The position numbers were made by a program, and so were the translations under genes. A stretch of 31,922 nt of DNA from the NCBI GenBank assembly GCA_902464595.1, contig CABQJX010000016.1, forward strand, positions 1 to 31,922, in the 5' to 3' direction. A model generated the notes under the pieces. It saw only the letters and a list, made by a program, of their open reading frames with translations. It did not search any database and had not been told where the DNA came from. This document shows, piece after piece, positions 7,266-14,051 of this stretch (position 1 is the first letter of the stretch; each line of letters begins with the position of its first letter). The DNA is from an uncultured Lachnoclostridium sp. (GTDB lineage: Bacteria > Bacillota > Clostridia > Lachnospirales > Lachnospiraceae).

Positions 7266-9002
7266 TTACATCATCTGATCCACCATCGCCATCACAGCTG
7301 CTCCCAGCTCCTCAGACTTGGCATCAGCATCCTCCATGGAGGTTCCCTTTACTCCGTAATAGAACTTGATCTTAGGCTCTGTACCGGAAGGTCTCACGCA
7401 GATCCACGCACCATCCTCCAGGTCATAATAGAGCACATTGGAGGCAGGAAGTCCTGTGGGCTTCATCGCTCCTGAGGCCATATCCTTAATAGAATCTAAC
7501 TTATAATCCCTTGCAGACAGAACCCGGTATCCGCCTACCTGCTCCGGGGTATTATTGCGCAGCTGCTCCATAATAGCCTGGATCTTTGCCAGTCCCTCGA
7601 TCCCTGACAGGCCGATGGATTTTACCGCATCCTTATAATAGCCATATTTCTCATACATGGCTGTCATGGCATCCCAGAGAGTCATTCCCTTCTGCTTATA
7701 GTAAGCTGCTGCCTCGCAGAGCGCCGCTGTAGCGGAAATAGCGTCCTTGTCCCGGGCATAGGTTCCGATGAGGCAGCCGTAGCTCTCTTCCATGCCAAAG
7801 AGATAGGTTCCCTTTCCGGTATGCTCATTTTTCAGGATCTGCTGACCGATCCACTTAAATCCAGTCAGCACTTCGATCAGCTCACAGCCATAGGATTTTG
7901 CCACTGCGTCGATCAGGTTGGTGGATACGATGGATTTTACTACCTGTCCATCAGAGGGGATCTTGCCGGCTTCCTTTTTCTGGCTCAGCACATACTCGCA
8001 CAGCAGGGAGCCGGACATATTTCCTGTAAGGGGGATATAATCGCCGGACTTCGTATCCTTTACGTACACGCCCAAACGGTCTGCGTCCGGGTCGGTAGCC
8101 AGCACCAGATCTGCGTTCTTTTCCTTCGCCAGGGCCAGTCCCAGGGCAAATGCCTCTGCTGCCTCTGGGTTTGGATAGCTGACAGTAGGGAAATTGCCGT
8201 CAGGAAGCTCCTGCTCCGGCACTACATAAACATGGGTAAATCCCAATTCCTTCATCACCCGTCTGGCTGGGATATTTCCTGTTCCGTGGAGAGGGGTGTA
8301 TACAATGGTGATCTGATCCTGCATCTCATCGATAGCCTTCTGGTTCACTACCTGAGCTTTGACCTGCGCAATGTACTTGTCATCGATCTCTTTGCCGATC
8401 ACTTCGTATTTGCCTGCTGCCCTGGCGGAGGCCTCATCGGTGGTCTTCACAGTGGAGAGATCCTCAATTGCCAGAACCTCCTCTGTCACTCCCTTATCAT
8501 GAGGCGGCGTAAACTGGGCTCCATCCTCCCAGTATACCTTATAGCCATTGTATTCCGGCGGGTTATGGCTGGCTGTAATATTGATTCCGGCGATACAGCC
8601 CAACTCTCTCACTGCGAAGGACAGCTCCGGCGTAGGGCGGAGGGATTCAAATTTGTATGCCTTAATTCCGTTGGCTGCCAGGGTCATTGCCGCCTCCATC
8701 GCAAACTCCGGAGACATGCGGCGGGAATCATAAGCGATGGCAACCCCCTTATGGGCGCCCCCCTGCTTGATAATGTAATTCGCTAACCCCTGGGTGGCAC
8801 GGCGCACCACATAAATATTCATACGGTTGATTCCGGCTCCGATGATCCCCCGAAGGCCCGCGGTTCCAAACTCCAGATCCATATAGAAGCGTTCTTTGAT
8901 CTCATTTTCGTCGTCTGCGATGGCCCGAAGCTCTGCCTTGGTATCTTCATCGAAATATGGGTTTGACAACCATTCCTGGTAGATCTTCATATAATCTTTC
9001 AT
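7266..9002 (-). CDS. pgcA: Phosphoglucomutase/phosphomannomutase (alpha-D-phosphohexomutase)
   Basis: The product interconverts glucose-1-phosphate and glucose-6-phosphate (possibly mannose phosphates too), feeding UDP-glucose and cell-envelope precursors or glycogen. At 578 residues it has the length of the PgcA-type enzymes of Firmicutes. It shows the catalytic serine loop TASHNP (143-148, phospho-Ser145), the metal-binding DPDADR (304-309), a GFKWIG sugar-binding segment and the C-terminal phosphate-binding PSGTEPKIKFY. AGGAGG lies nine bases before ATG 9002. It has its own promoter (9066-9094) and ends at a bidirectional terminator. Substrate preference between glucose and mannose cannot be read from the sequence. 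Confidence 0.93.
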   Translation of the reverse strand: MKDYMKIYQEWLSNPYFDEDTKAELRAIADDENEIKERFYMDLEFGTAGLRGIIGAGINRMNIYVVRRATQGLANYIIKQGGAHKGVAIAYDSRRMSPEFAMEAAMTLAANGIKAYKFESLRPTPELSFAVRELGCIAGINITASHNPPEYNGYKVYWEDGAQFTPPHDKGVTEEVLAIEDLSTVKTTDEASARAAGKYEVIGKEIDDKYIAQVKAQVVNQKAIDEMQDQITIVYTPLHGTGNIPARRVMKELGFTHVYVVPEQELPDGNFPTVSYPNPEAAEAFALGLALAKEKNADLVLATDPDADRLGVYVKDTKSGDYIPLTGNMSGSLLCEYVLSQKKEAGKIPSDGQVVKSIVSTNLIDAVAKSYGCELIEVLTGFKWIGQQILKNEHTGKGTYLFGMEESYGCLIGTYARDKDAISATAALCEAAAYYKQKGMTLWDAMTAMYEKYGYYKDAVKSIGLSGIEGLAKIQAIMEQLRNNTPEQVGGYRVLSARDYKLDSIKDMASGAMKPTGLPASNVLYYDLEDGAWICVRPSGTEPKIKFYYGVKGTSMEDADAKSEELGAAVMAMVDQMM

Positions 9003-9065
9003 CTCGTAATCCCTCCTGAACTATGATAATCCCCGGCTGCCGAAGGAGCAGTCTTTATGGCTCTT

Positions 9066-9094
9066 ATTATACTATATCTGGAAACTGGGTACAA
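9066..9094 (-). promoter_or_regulatory. pgcA: Promoter of the phosphoglucomutase gene
   Basis: A perfect -10 TATAAT (9066-9071) lies 17 bases from TTGTAC (9089-9094) on the minus strand. The start site would be about 55 bases before ATG 9002. It lies in the 204-base gap after the CotS-like gene. Confidence 0.65.
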
Positions 9095-9206
9095 GGGGGG
9101 ATTCCCTGAATTTGTAAGGAACCAAACCAGCAATTGTTTATGGCTTCTGTGAGCAGTGACCCGCAGTTCTGCTTCATTGGACAGATAGCCCCAGACAGCC
9201 CTTTTG

Positions 9207-10199
9207 CTATGACCCACAGGCGGTTCCCAGGCGTTCCAAAAATCTGCCCCTGGCCTTTTCCTGCTGTACCAGGCCGGAAATCTTCTCCGTACTTTTCGCA
9301 GGGATCCACGCCTTATTTGTATTATAGTAGAAATTCAGCTGCTTCCAATATTTCTCCGGATAGAGAAACAGATAATACAGACAGGCCCGCTCCCGTCTCT
9401 CCATGGGAAGCACCTTCTGGTAGGCGTCCAGCATGGACAGGCCTAAATCCTGGTTCCATCCGTGCTTTTCCATTACCTTTCTCATAAAGCGGTACAGATC
9501 CAATGCCTGAATCCCTATGTGCATACGGTTATACTCGATCACCGCCGTATAGTCCGCCCCCATGAGGACATGGTGCTGATCCAGATCCCCATGACACAGA
9601 TACAGGGGCTTGCTTTTCTCTCCCTCCCAAAGGCCTCTCAGTCCCTTCTCTGCCTCCAAGGCCTGGCTGTAGAACAAGTCGTAGCTTCCGATCACATGCA
9701 GCTCAAATTCTGTCTTTCCCTGTCTTCCCCTGATATACGTGCGGACCCGGCGCATCTCCCGGTTGTGGCGGGCCATCTCGTCCTCAGGAGGCGCAGCCAG
9801 AATGGATCCCAGGTTCCATTCCTCTTTCCGGGGGATCCCCCGAAGCTGGCTGTGGAGCATGGCCAGCCGAGACAGCGCCTTTCGTATCTCATACCCGTCC
9901 CTGATGTCACACTCCCGGTCAGAAAACCACCTTTTTACAATATAGCGCACTCCGTCCCCTGCGGCAGTAAGCAGGCTTCCCTCCCGGTTCCTCACATACT
10001 GATCGGCTCTCAGGCTGGTGCGGGTATCCAGGTTCCCCAGTACCTCGTCCTCAAATTCCAGCCGCTTTAGGGTCCCCCGGTATTCCTTTAACAGCATAAG
10101 CCCCTGATCCGTCTCACAGATCCAGGCCCCCCGTCCTTTTCTCACCGCCCTCACTTCCATATCGTACTGTTCCAGCGCTTCTGTATATCTCTCATTCAT
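9207..10199 (-). CDS. CotS-like spore-coat protein with aminoglycoside-phosphotransferase fold
   Basis: This 330-residue protein resembles the CotS/YsxE family of spore-coat proteins, which share the choline/aminoglycoside kinase fold. The Brenner-type motif is present as HGDLDQHHVL (203-212), but the usual metal-binding Asn after it is His. The DFD/DxD segment that binds magnesium reads IEYNRMHIG (221-229). The fold is kept while catalysis is doubtful. ATG 10199 follows GGAGGGG by seven bases; the in-frame extension to 10217 would include the ribosome site. A sigma-E-like promoter sits upstream, which fits expression in the mother cell during sporulation. The assignment rests on overall pattern and is fairly sure; any enzymatic role is unproven. 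Confidence 0.75.
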   Translation of the reverse strand: MNERYTEALEQYDMEVRAVRKGRGAWICETDQGLMLLKEYRGTLKRLEFEDEVLGNLDTRTSLRADQYVRNREGSLLTAAGDGVRYIVKRWFSDRECDIRDGYEIRKALSRLAMLHSQLRGIPRKEEWNLGSILAAPPEDEMARHNREMRRVRTYIRGRQGKTEFELHVIGSYDLFYSQALEAEKGLRGLWEGEKSKPLYLCHGDLDQHHVLMGADYTAVIEYNRMHIGIQALDLYRFMRKVMEKHGWNQDLGLSMLDAYQKVLPMERRERACLYYLFLYPEKYWKQLNFYYNTNKAWIPAKSTEKISGLVQQEKARGRFLERLGTACGS

Positions 10200-10252
10200 T
10201 TTAAAACCCCTCCACACTCCGGGCCGGATGACGGCCCTCTGCTGCTTACACT

Positions 10253-10268
10253 TTTTGAACGGTTACAA
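10253..10268. promoter_or_regulatory. Possible cre (CcpA) site
   Basis: TTTTGAACGGTTACAA resembles the catabolite-repression operator around a central CG, with one or two mismatches depending on the consensus used. It lies about 100 bases upstream of the GH4 operon -35 and just downstream of the CotS-like promoter. The position relative to the GH4 promoter is far for simple repression. Confidence 0.25.
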
Positions 10269-10276
10269 ACACACTC

Positions 10277-10306
10277 TAAGGTATGTGGGATAAAAGGGCA
10301 TTATGA
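10277..10306 (-). promoter_or_regulatory. Putative sigma-E (mother-cell) promoter of the CotS-like gene
   Basis: On the minus strand, TCATAAT (10300-10306), a 14-base spacer and CATACCTTA (10277-10285) match the sporulation sigma-E pattern (KMATAWW, 14-15 bases, CATACANT) and also the CATANNNTA -10 used by sigma-E and sigma-K. The transcript would start about 70 bases before ATG 10199. Confidence 0.6.
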
Positions 10307-10368
10307 CGGGAATGGTACAATGCTCCTGAATTTAAACTTTCTTCCTAACTGATGAGGAAAAAATGGAT

Positions 10369-10397
10369 TTGTGCATGCCCCGCAAACAAGCTATACT
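10369..10397 (+). promoter_or_regulatory. Promoter of the GH4/PTS-IIA operon
   Basis: TTGTGC (10369-10374) and TATACT (10392-10397) are separated by 17 bases. The start site near 10404 leaves a leader of about 50 bases before ATG 10455. Confidence 0.65.
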
Positions 10398-10454
10398 GAT
10401 GACAGATGTAATCCATCTGATTCCAATGTTTTTCAGAGAAAGGAGCATTCAGCA

Positions 10455-11783
10455 ATGAAGAAATTTTCAGTAGTAATCGCAGGAGGCGGAAGCACTTATA
10501 CGCCAGAGATCATCCTTATGCTTTTGGATAATCTTGACAAGCTTCCCCTTCGCGCCATCAAGCTCTATGACAATGATGAGGAGCGCCAGAATAAGCTGGC
10601 CCGCGCCTGCGAGATCATCGTAAAGGAGAAGGATCCCGAGATCGAATTTTTAGCTACCTCTGACCCAGAGACTGCCTACACAGACGTTGATTTCTGTCTG
10701 GCCCATATCCGTGTGGGACAGCTTCCTATGAGGGAGAAGGACGAGCAGATCGCGTTAAAGTACGGCGTTGTAGGTCAGGAGACCTGCGGCCCAGGCGGTA
10801 TTGCCTACGGCATGCGTTCCATTGGAGGCGTTCTTGAGAATATTGACTATATGGAGAAATACTCTCCTAACTGCTGGATGCTCAATTACTCCAACCCTGC
10901 CGCCATTGTAGCCGAAGCCTGCAGGAGACTGCGCCCCAACTCCAGAGTCATCAATATCTGCGATATGCCAATCGGCCTGGAGAACAGCATTGCCAAGATC
11001 CTGGGCTTTGAGAGCCGCAAGGATATGACCATCCGCTACTATGGACTGAACCACTTTGGCTGGTATACCTCCATCAAGGATAAGGACGGAAACGAGTACA
11101 TCGACAAGCTCATTGAGCATGAGTTAAAGTACGGCAATGTAATGGCAGATCAGGATGCCTCTGACTTCACGGATAACAGCTGGATGGAGACAGCCCGGAA
11201 GGTAAAGGATATTGTTACCCTGGATCCCACCCATTCCCCCAACTCTTATCTCCAGTATTATCTGTTCCCCGATGATATGGTGGCTCACTCCGATCCCCAT
11301 TACACCAGGGCACGTCAGGTAATCGACACCCGTGAAAAGAGAGTGTTCGGGGAATGTGCCCGCATCGCTGAGGCAGGAACCTCTGAGGGAACCAGCTTAC
11401 AGATCGGCATCCATGCCAGCTTTATCGTAGACCTAGCAACGGCCCTGGCCTACAACACAGGCGAGCGTATGCTGCTGATCGTGGAAAACAATGGAGCGAT
11501 TGAGAATTTCTCACCGGATGCCATGGTAGAGATCCCATGTATCGTGGGCAAGGATGGCTATGAGCCTTTATCCGTAGGAAAAATCCCCACCTTCCAGAAG
11601 GGACTGATGGAGGAGCAGGTGGCTGTGGAGAAGCTGGCCGTGGACGCATGGATCGAGGGAAGCTACCACAAGCTGTGGCAGGCATTTACCCTGTCCAAGA
11701 TCGTTCCAAGCGCCAATGTAGCAAAGAAGCTGCTTGATGAGTACATCGAAGCAAATAAGGGATACTGGCCGGAATTAAAGTAA
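10455..11783 (+). CDS. 6-phospho-alpha-glucosidase, glycoside hydrolase family 4
   Basis: This is an NAD- and divalent-metal-dependent hydrolase of 442 residues, the normal length of MalH/GlvA/AglB. Family 4 enzymes cleave 6-phosphorylated disaccharides delivered by a PTS through a redox-elimination mechanism. Visible features are the Rossmann loop IAGGGSTYTPEI (8-19), the NYSNPAA segment (144-150), the metal ligand Cys169 in ICDMPIG and His200 in GLNHFGW. The CDMP form is typical of alpha-glucosidases, whereas beta-type enzymes have CN.P, so maltose-, trehalose- or isomaltulose-type phosphates are likely substrates. ATG 10455 follows AAAGGAG; the ORF could begin at 10371, but that part lies inside the promoter. 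It is first in an operon with a PTS IIA gene. Confidence 0.92.
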   Translation: MKKFSVVIAGGGSTYTPEIILMLLDNLDKLPLRAIKLYDNDEERQNKLARACEIIVKEKDPEIEFLATSDPETAYTDVDFCLAHIRVGQLPMREKDEQIALKYGVVGQETCGPGGIAYGMRSIGGVLENIDYMEKYSPNCWMLNYSNPAAIVAEACRRLRPNSRVINICDMPIGLENSIAKILGFESRKDMTIRYYGLNHFGWYTSIKDKDGNEYIDKLIEHELKYGNVMADQDASDFTDNSWMETARKVKDIVTLDPTHSPNSYLQYYLFPDDMVAHSDPHYTRARQVIDTREKRVFGECARIAEAGTSEGTSLQIGIHASFIVDLATALAYNTGERMLLIVENNGAIENFSPDAMVEIPCIVGKDGYEPLSVGKIPTFQKGLMEEQVAVEKLAVDAWIEGSYHKLWQAFTLSKIVPSANVAKKLLDEYIEANKGYWPELK

Positions 11784-11847
11784 TCCGGCCCAGTATCGCC
11801 GCCAACGGAAAAACCTTGAGTTTCTGCGTTTTGCAGTAAACACAAGG
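11761..11847 (+). repeat. Two intercistronic hairpins between the GH4 and IIA genes
   Basis: The first hairpin (11761-11797) pairs GATACTGGCCGGA with TCCGG-C-CCAGTATC and spans the GH4 stop codon. The second (11814-11847) pairs CCTTG, GTTT and CTGC with GCAG, AAAC and CAAGG. Neither is followed by a T-run, so they look like mRNA-processing or stability elements rather than terminators. Confidence 0.55.
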
Positions 11848-11885
11848 GGAACAAAAAGCGCTGCAATAAGGAGGAGGAAACGGAA

Positions 11886-12206
11886 ATGGTAAACATTGAA
11901 AAGATGGCAGAGACCGCCATGTATATTGTCACTTATGCGGGGACTGCGAAATCCTGTTATATGAACGGCCTTTCCGAAGCAAAAAAGGGAAACTTTGAGA
12001 AGGCAAAAGAGCTCTTAAAGGAAGGGGATAAAAGCCTGGCCGAGGCACACCACTCTCACGTAGGCGTGCTGGAGGAGGAGGTAACGACCCTCACTCCCCA
12101 GATCTCCCTTCTGATGTGCCACGCCGAGGATCAGATCATGAGCGCAGAGACATTAAAGACCGTGATCATTGAGCTGATCGAACTGTATCAGAGAAAGGAG
12201 AACTAA
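11886..12206 (+). CDS. PTS lactose/cellobiose-family subunit IIA
   Basis: This 106-residue helical protein belongs to the Lac/Chb IIA family, a cytoplasmic trimer that carries phosphate from HPr to the IIB subunit. The phospho-acceptor is His79 in LMCHAEDQIMSAET, and the AEAHHSH segment (52-58) matches the second conserved region. GGAGGAGGAAAC precedes ATG 11886. It lies 102 bases after the GH4 gene and 3 bases before the RarA-C-like gene. Its IIB and IIC partners are encoded on the opposite strand (13733-14029 and 16048-17307), and no other IIA is present, so it presumably serves that transporter. Confidence 0.92.
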   Translation: MVNIEKMAETAMYIVTYAGTAKSCYMNGLSEAKKGNFEKAKELLKEGDKSLAEAHHSHVGVLEEEVTTLTPQISLLMCHAEDQIMSAETLKTVIIELIELYQRKEN

Positions 12207-12209
12207 ATT

Positions 12210-12827
12210 ATGGAAATTCAGCCACAGGACTATAATATTTGGGCGGCAGCTGTTACAAAAAATGGATTTGCAGCAGATGAGATCATCTCCTGCCTGCAGA
12301 AATCCATCCGCAGAGCTATGGAGGAGGAGGCCTGCCAGTACGCTTACGAGCTGTACACCTCTGGCCCCGTATTCCTGGAGAAGCTCTGGCGCAGACTGCT
12401 GACCATCTCCGTTGAGGATATTGGTTTCGGCAACCTGGATGCAGCCGTATACGTAAACGCCATGAACGAGATGCGCAAAAACTTCCCCTATGACGATGGC
12501 GATCAGCCCATGTATTTTATCCATGCGATCCGCATCCTCTGCTCCAGCAACAAAGACCGCTCCAGCGACTTCTTAAAGAACATCATCATCAAAGAAGCTG
12601 CCATGGGCAAGAAACCGGAGATCATGGATCTGGCTCTGGACAAGCACACCATCAGAGGAAAAGCGATGGGGCGGGGTTCCAAACATTTCTTTGAGGAGGC
12701 CTGCAAGGTAACACCTCAGATCCCTGTAGAAAACGACTACAGAGAGCGCTATGGAAAGATCCTGGAAACATATGATCCTTCCAAAAATGTACCGGGCGCA
12801 TTCAAATTCAATCCCGGACAGGCATAA
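12210..12827 (+). CDS. Stand-alone RarA/MgsA C-terminal-domain-like protein
   Basis: This 205-residue soluble protein has no Walker motifs. By eye it follows the C-terminal (MgsA_C) region of the clamp-loader-like ATPase RarA: IISCLQKSIRR (25-35), EEACQYAYELYTSG, LWRRLLTISVEDIG (59-72), then FIHAIRILCSSNKDRSSD (103-120). In RarA the matching blocks read roughly ISALHKSVRG, RRCLAIASEDVG and AIVYLACAPKSN. The AAA+ half is absent and there is no sign of truncation: the ribosome site (AAAGGAG) and the start are good, three bases after the IIA gene. A role in sugar use, or in linking the PTS to DNA metabolism, is unknown. I would call it conserved hypothetical with RarA-C similarity until a profile search is done. 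Confidence 0.68.
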   Translation: MEIQPQDYNIWAAAVTKNGFAADEIISCLQKSIRRAMEEEACQYAYELYTSGPVFLEKLWRRLLTISVEDIGFGNLDAAVYVNAMNEMRKNFPYDDGDQPMYFIHAIRILCSSNKDRSSDFLKNIIIKEAAMGKKPEIMDLALDKHTIRGKAMGRGSKHFFEEACKVTPQIPVENDYRERYGKILETYDPSKNVPGAFKFNPGQA

Positions 12828-12844
12828 TTGGATTCTTACAGACT

Positions 12845-12925
12845 AAAAAGGCCGTGACCTGGCTGTTTGATATGTCCTCTGTCAGCGAACAGAGAACTGT
12901 CAGTTTGCCAGGTCACGGCTTTTTT
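12845..12925. terminator. Bidirectional terminator between convergent sugar operons
   Basis: GCCGTGACCTGGC (12851-12863) pairs perfectly with GCCAGGTCACGGC (12907-12919). The stem encloses a smaller CTCTGT/ACAGAG hairpin and is flanked by an A-run at 12845 and a T-run at 12920. It can end both the GH4 operon and the DeoD-ending operon. Confidence 0.82.
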
Positions 12926-12988
12926 CTCATCGTTTATTCTTTTGAGCAGGCAGAGCCAAAGTTTTCCGCTCCAAACTCCTCTTATTCC

Positions 12989-13720
12989 TTACAGTCCCAG
13001 TTCCTCCAGCCGCATAACAGCCCCCAAAAGGGCAGTTTCGATCATACTGGAAAAAGATTCCTGCCGCTCTCTGGCAGAGAGCTCTTCCTTCGTAACTGCG
13101 TGATCGCTGACGGTCAAAAGGGCAGCTGCCTGTTTTTCTGCATGGGCGGCCACATGGAACAGGGCAAAGCTCTCCATCTCCTCCGCCACACAGCCCAGCT
13201 GATCCCGGAGCCTGAAATTAATCTCTTTGTCCGTCTTATAAAAGCTGTCTGTGGTATGGACTTTCACCTGCTTTAACTCCCGGCCGCAGAGCCCGGCCCC
13301 TTTCTTTAACAGAGCGCTCAAATGCTCTGACGGATATGCGGTATCTCCCTCAAAACCGCTGTAAGCCCGTGCAAAGGAGGATTCGCTCCAGGAGGATCCG
13401 ATGAGGAGAAGCTCTCCCATTCTCACCTCTTCTGAAAAGGCTCCGCAGGATCCCACCCGTATAATGGAATCCACTCCATATTTGCAATAAAGCTCATGGA
13501 CATAGATACCAGTAGAGGGGCAGCCCATGCCGCCCCCCATAACCGATATTCTATGGCCCTTATACCATCCGGTGTAGCCCAGCATGTTACGTACCTGGTT
13601 AAACAGCTGGCTTCCCTCCATATATTCCTTCGCGATCCGCTCAGCCCTAAGGGGATCCCCCGGCATCAATACAACCGGAGCGATCTCCTCAAGGCTGGCC
13701 TCGTTGTGAATAGTAGCCAT
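12989..13720 (-). CDS. deoD: Purine nucleoside phosphorylase, DeoD type
   Basis: The enzyme phosphorolyses purine (deoxy)ribonucleosides to base and (deoxy)ribose-1-phosphate. It has 243 residues, against about 235-239 for typical hexameric DeoD. Key residues of the family are present: His5, the phosphate-site MPGDPLR with Arg25, Arg44, RVGSCGA with Arg88 and Ser91, Phe160, the EEMES ribose-site segment (180-184; usually VEMEA), Ser205-Asp206 and Arg219. The sequence is divergent in between (GGGMGCPS instead of GHGMGIPS; the middle region 100-155 is unlike E. coli DeoD). AAAGGAGG precedes ATG 13720 and the gene follows the IIB gene by 12 bases. Its presence in a PTS operon is unusual; substrate specificity may have shifted. 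Confidence 0.88.
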   Translation of the reverse strand: MATIHNEASLEEIAPVVLMPGDPLRAERIAKEYMEGSQLFNQVRNMLGYTGWYKGHRISVMGGGMGCPSTGIYVHELYCKYGVDSIIRVGSCGAFSEEVRMGELLLIGSSWSESSFARAYSGFEGDTAYPSEHLSALLKKGAGLCGRELKQVKVHTTDSFYKTDKEINFRLRDQLGCVAEEMESFALFHVAAHAEKQAAALLTVSDHAVTKEELSARERQESFSSMIETALLGAVMRLEELGL

Positions 13721-13732
13721 GAATATCCTCCT

Positions 13733-14029
13733 TTATTTTGCCAGAAGGCCTTTTGCCTGCTTTAAGGCTGCTTCTCCATCAGCCATTGCGTAAACCCGCA
13801 TATCCACAGCGGCTGTTGGAACCTCTACTGCCTCAGCAATCTCATCCACTGCATGCATGAGCTGCGGGCCTACCAGGCATACATCCCATTCTCCGGCCTC
13901 ATCCTCTGCCGCTGCGCTGCTGACAGCCTTGATCACCAGCTCCTCTCCCTGGGAAGCTGCGTAATCTTTCATCTTCTTCACCAAAATCGAGCTTGACATA
14001 CCTGCGTTGCATACAACTAAAACCTTCAT
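13733..14029 (-). CDS. PTS lactose/cellobiose-family subunit IIB
   Basis: This is a 98-residue IIB protein. The N-terminal strand and phosphocysteine loop VLVVCNAGMSSSILV place the phospho-accepting Cys at position 8, as in cellobiose/chitobiose IIB. It receives phosphate from IIA and passes it to the sugar held by IIC. AGGAGG lies seven bases before ATG 14029. It sits between the PRD regulator (22 bases upstream) and deoD (12 bases downstream). The matching IIA lies in the convergent operon. Confidence 0.92.
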   Translation of the reverse strand: MKVLVVCNAGMSSSILVKKMKDYAASQGEELVIKAVSSAAAEDEAGEWDVCLVGPQLMHAVDEIAEAVEVPTAAVDMRVYAMADGEAALKQAKGLLAK

Positions 14030-14051
14030 GACATTTCCTCCTGCTAAATTT

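Noticed and set aside
7821..8786. 321-codon plus-strand ORF
   Set aside because: Fully antisense to phosphoglucomutase, whose catalytic motifs lie in this span.
10256..10268. 13-base sequence TGAACGGTTACAA also found at 28081-28093
   Set aside because: One copy is intergenic and the other spans the end of the MATE gene; no flanking similarity, so probably chance.
10371..10454. N-terminal extension of the GH4 protein
   Set aside because: It overlaps the promoter and the expected transcript start; family 4 proteins start at the MKKFSVVIAGGG position.
12854..13276. 140-codon plus-strand ORF
   Set aside because: Begins inside the bidirectional terminator and continues antisense to deoD.
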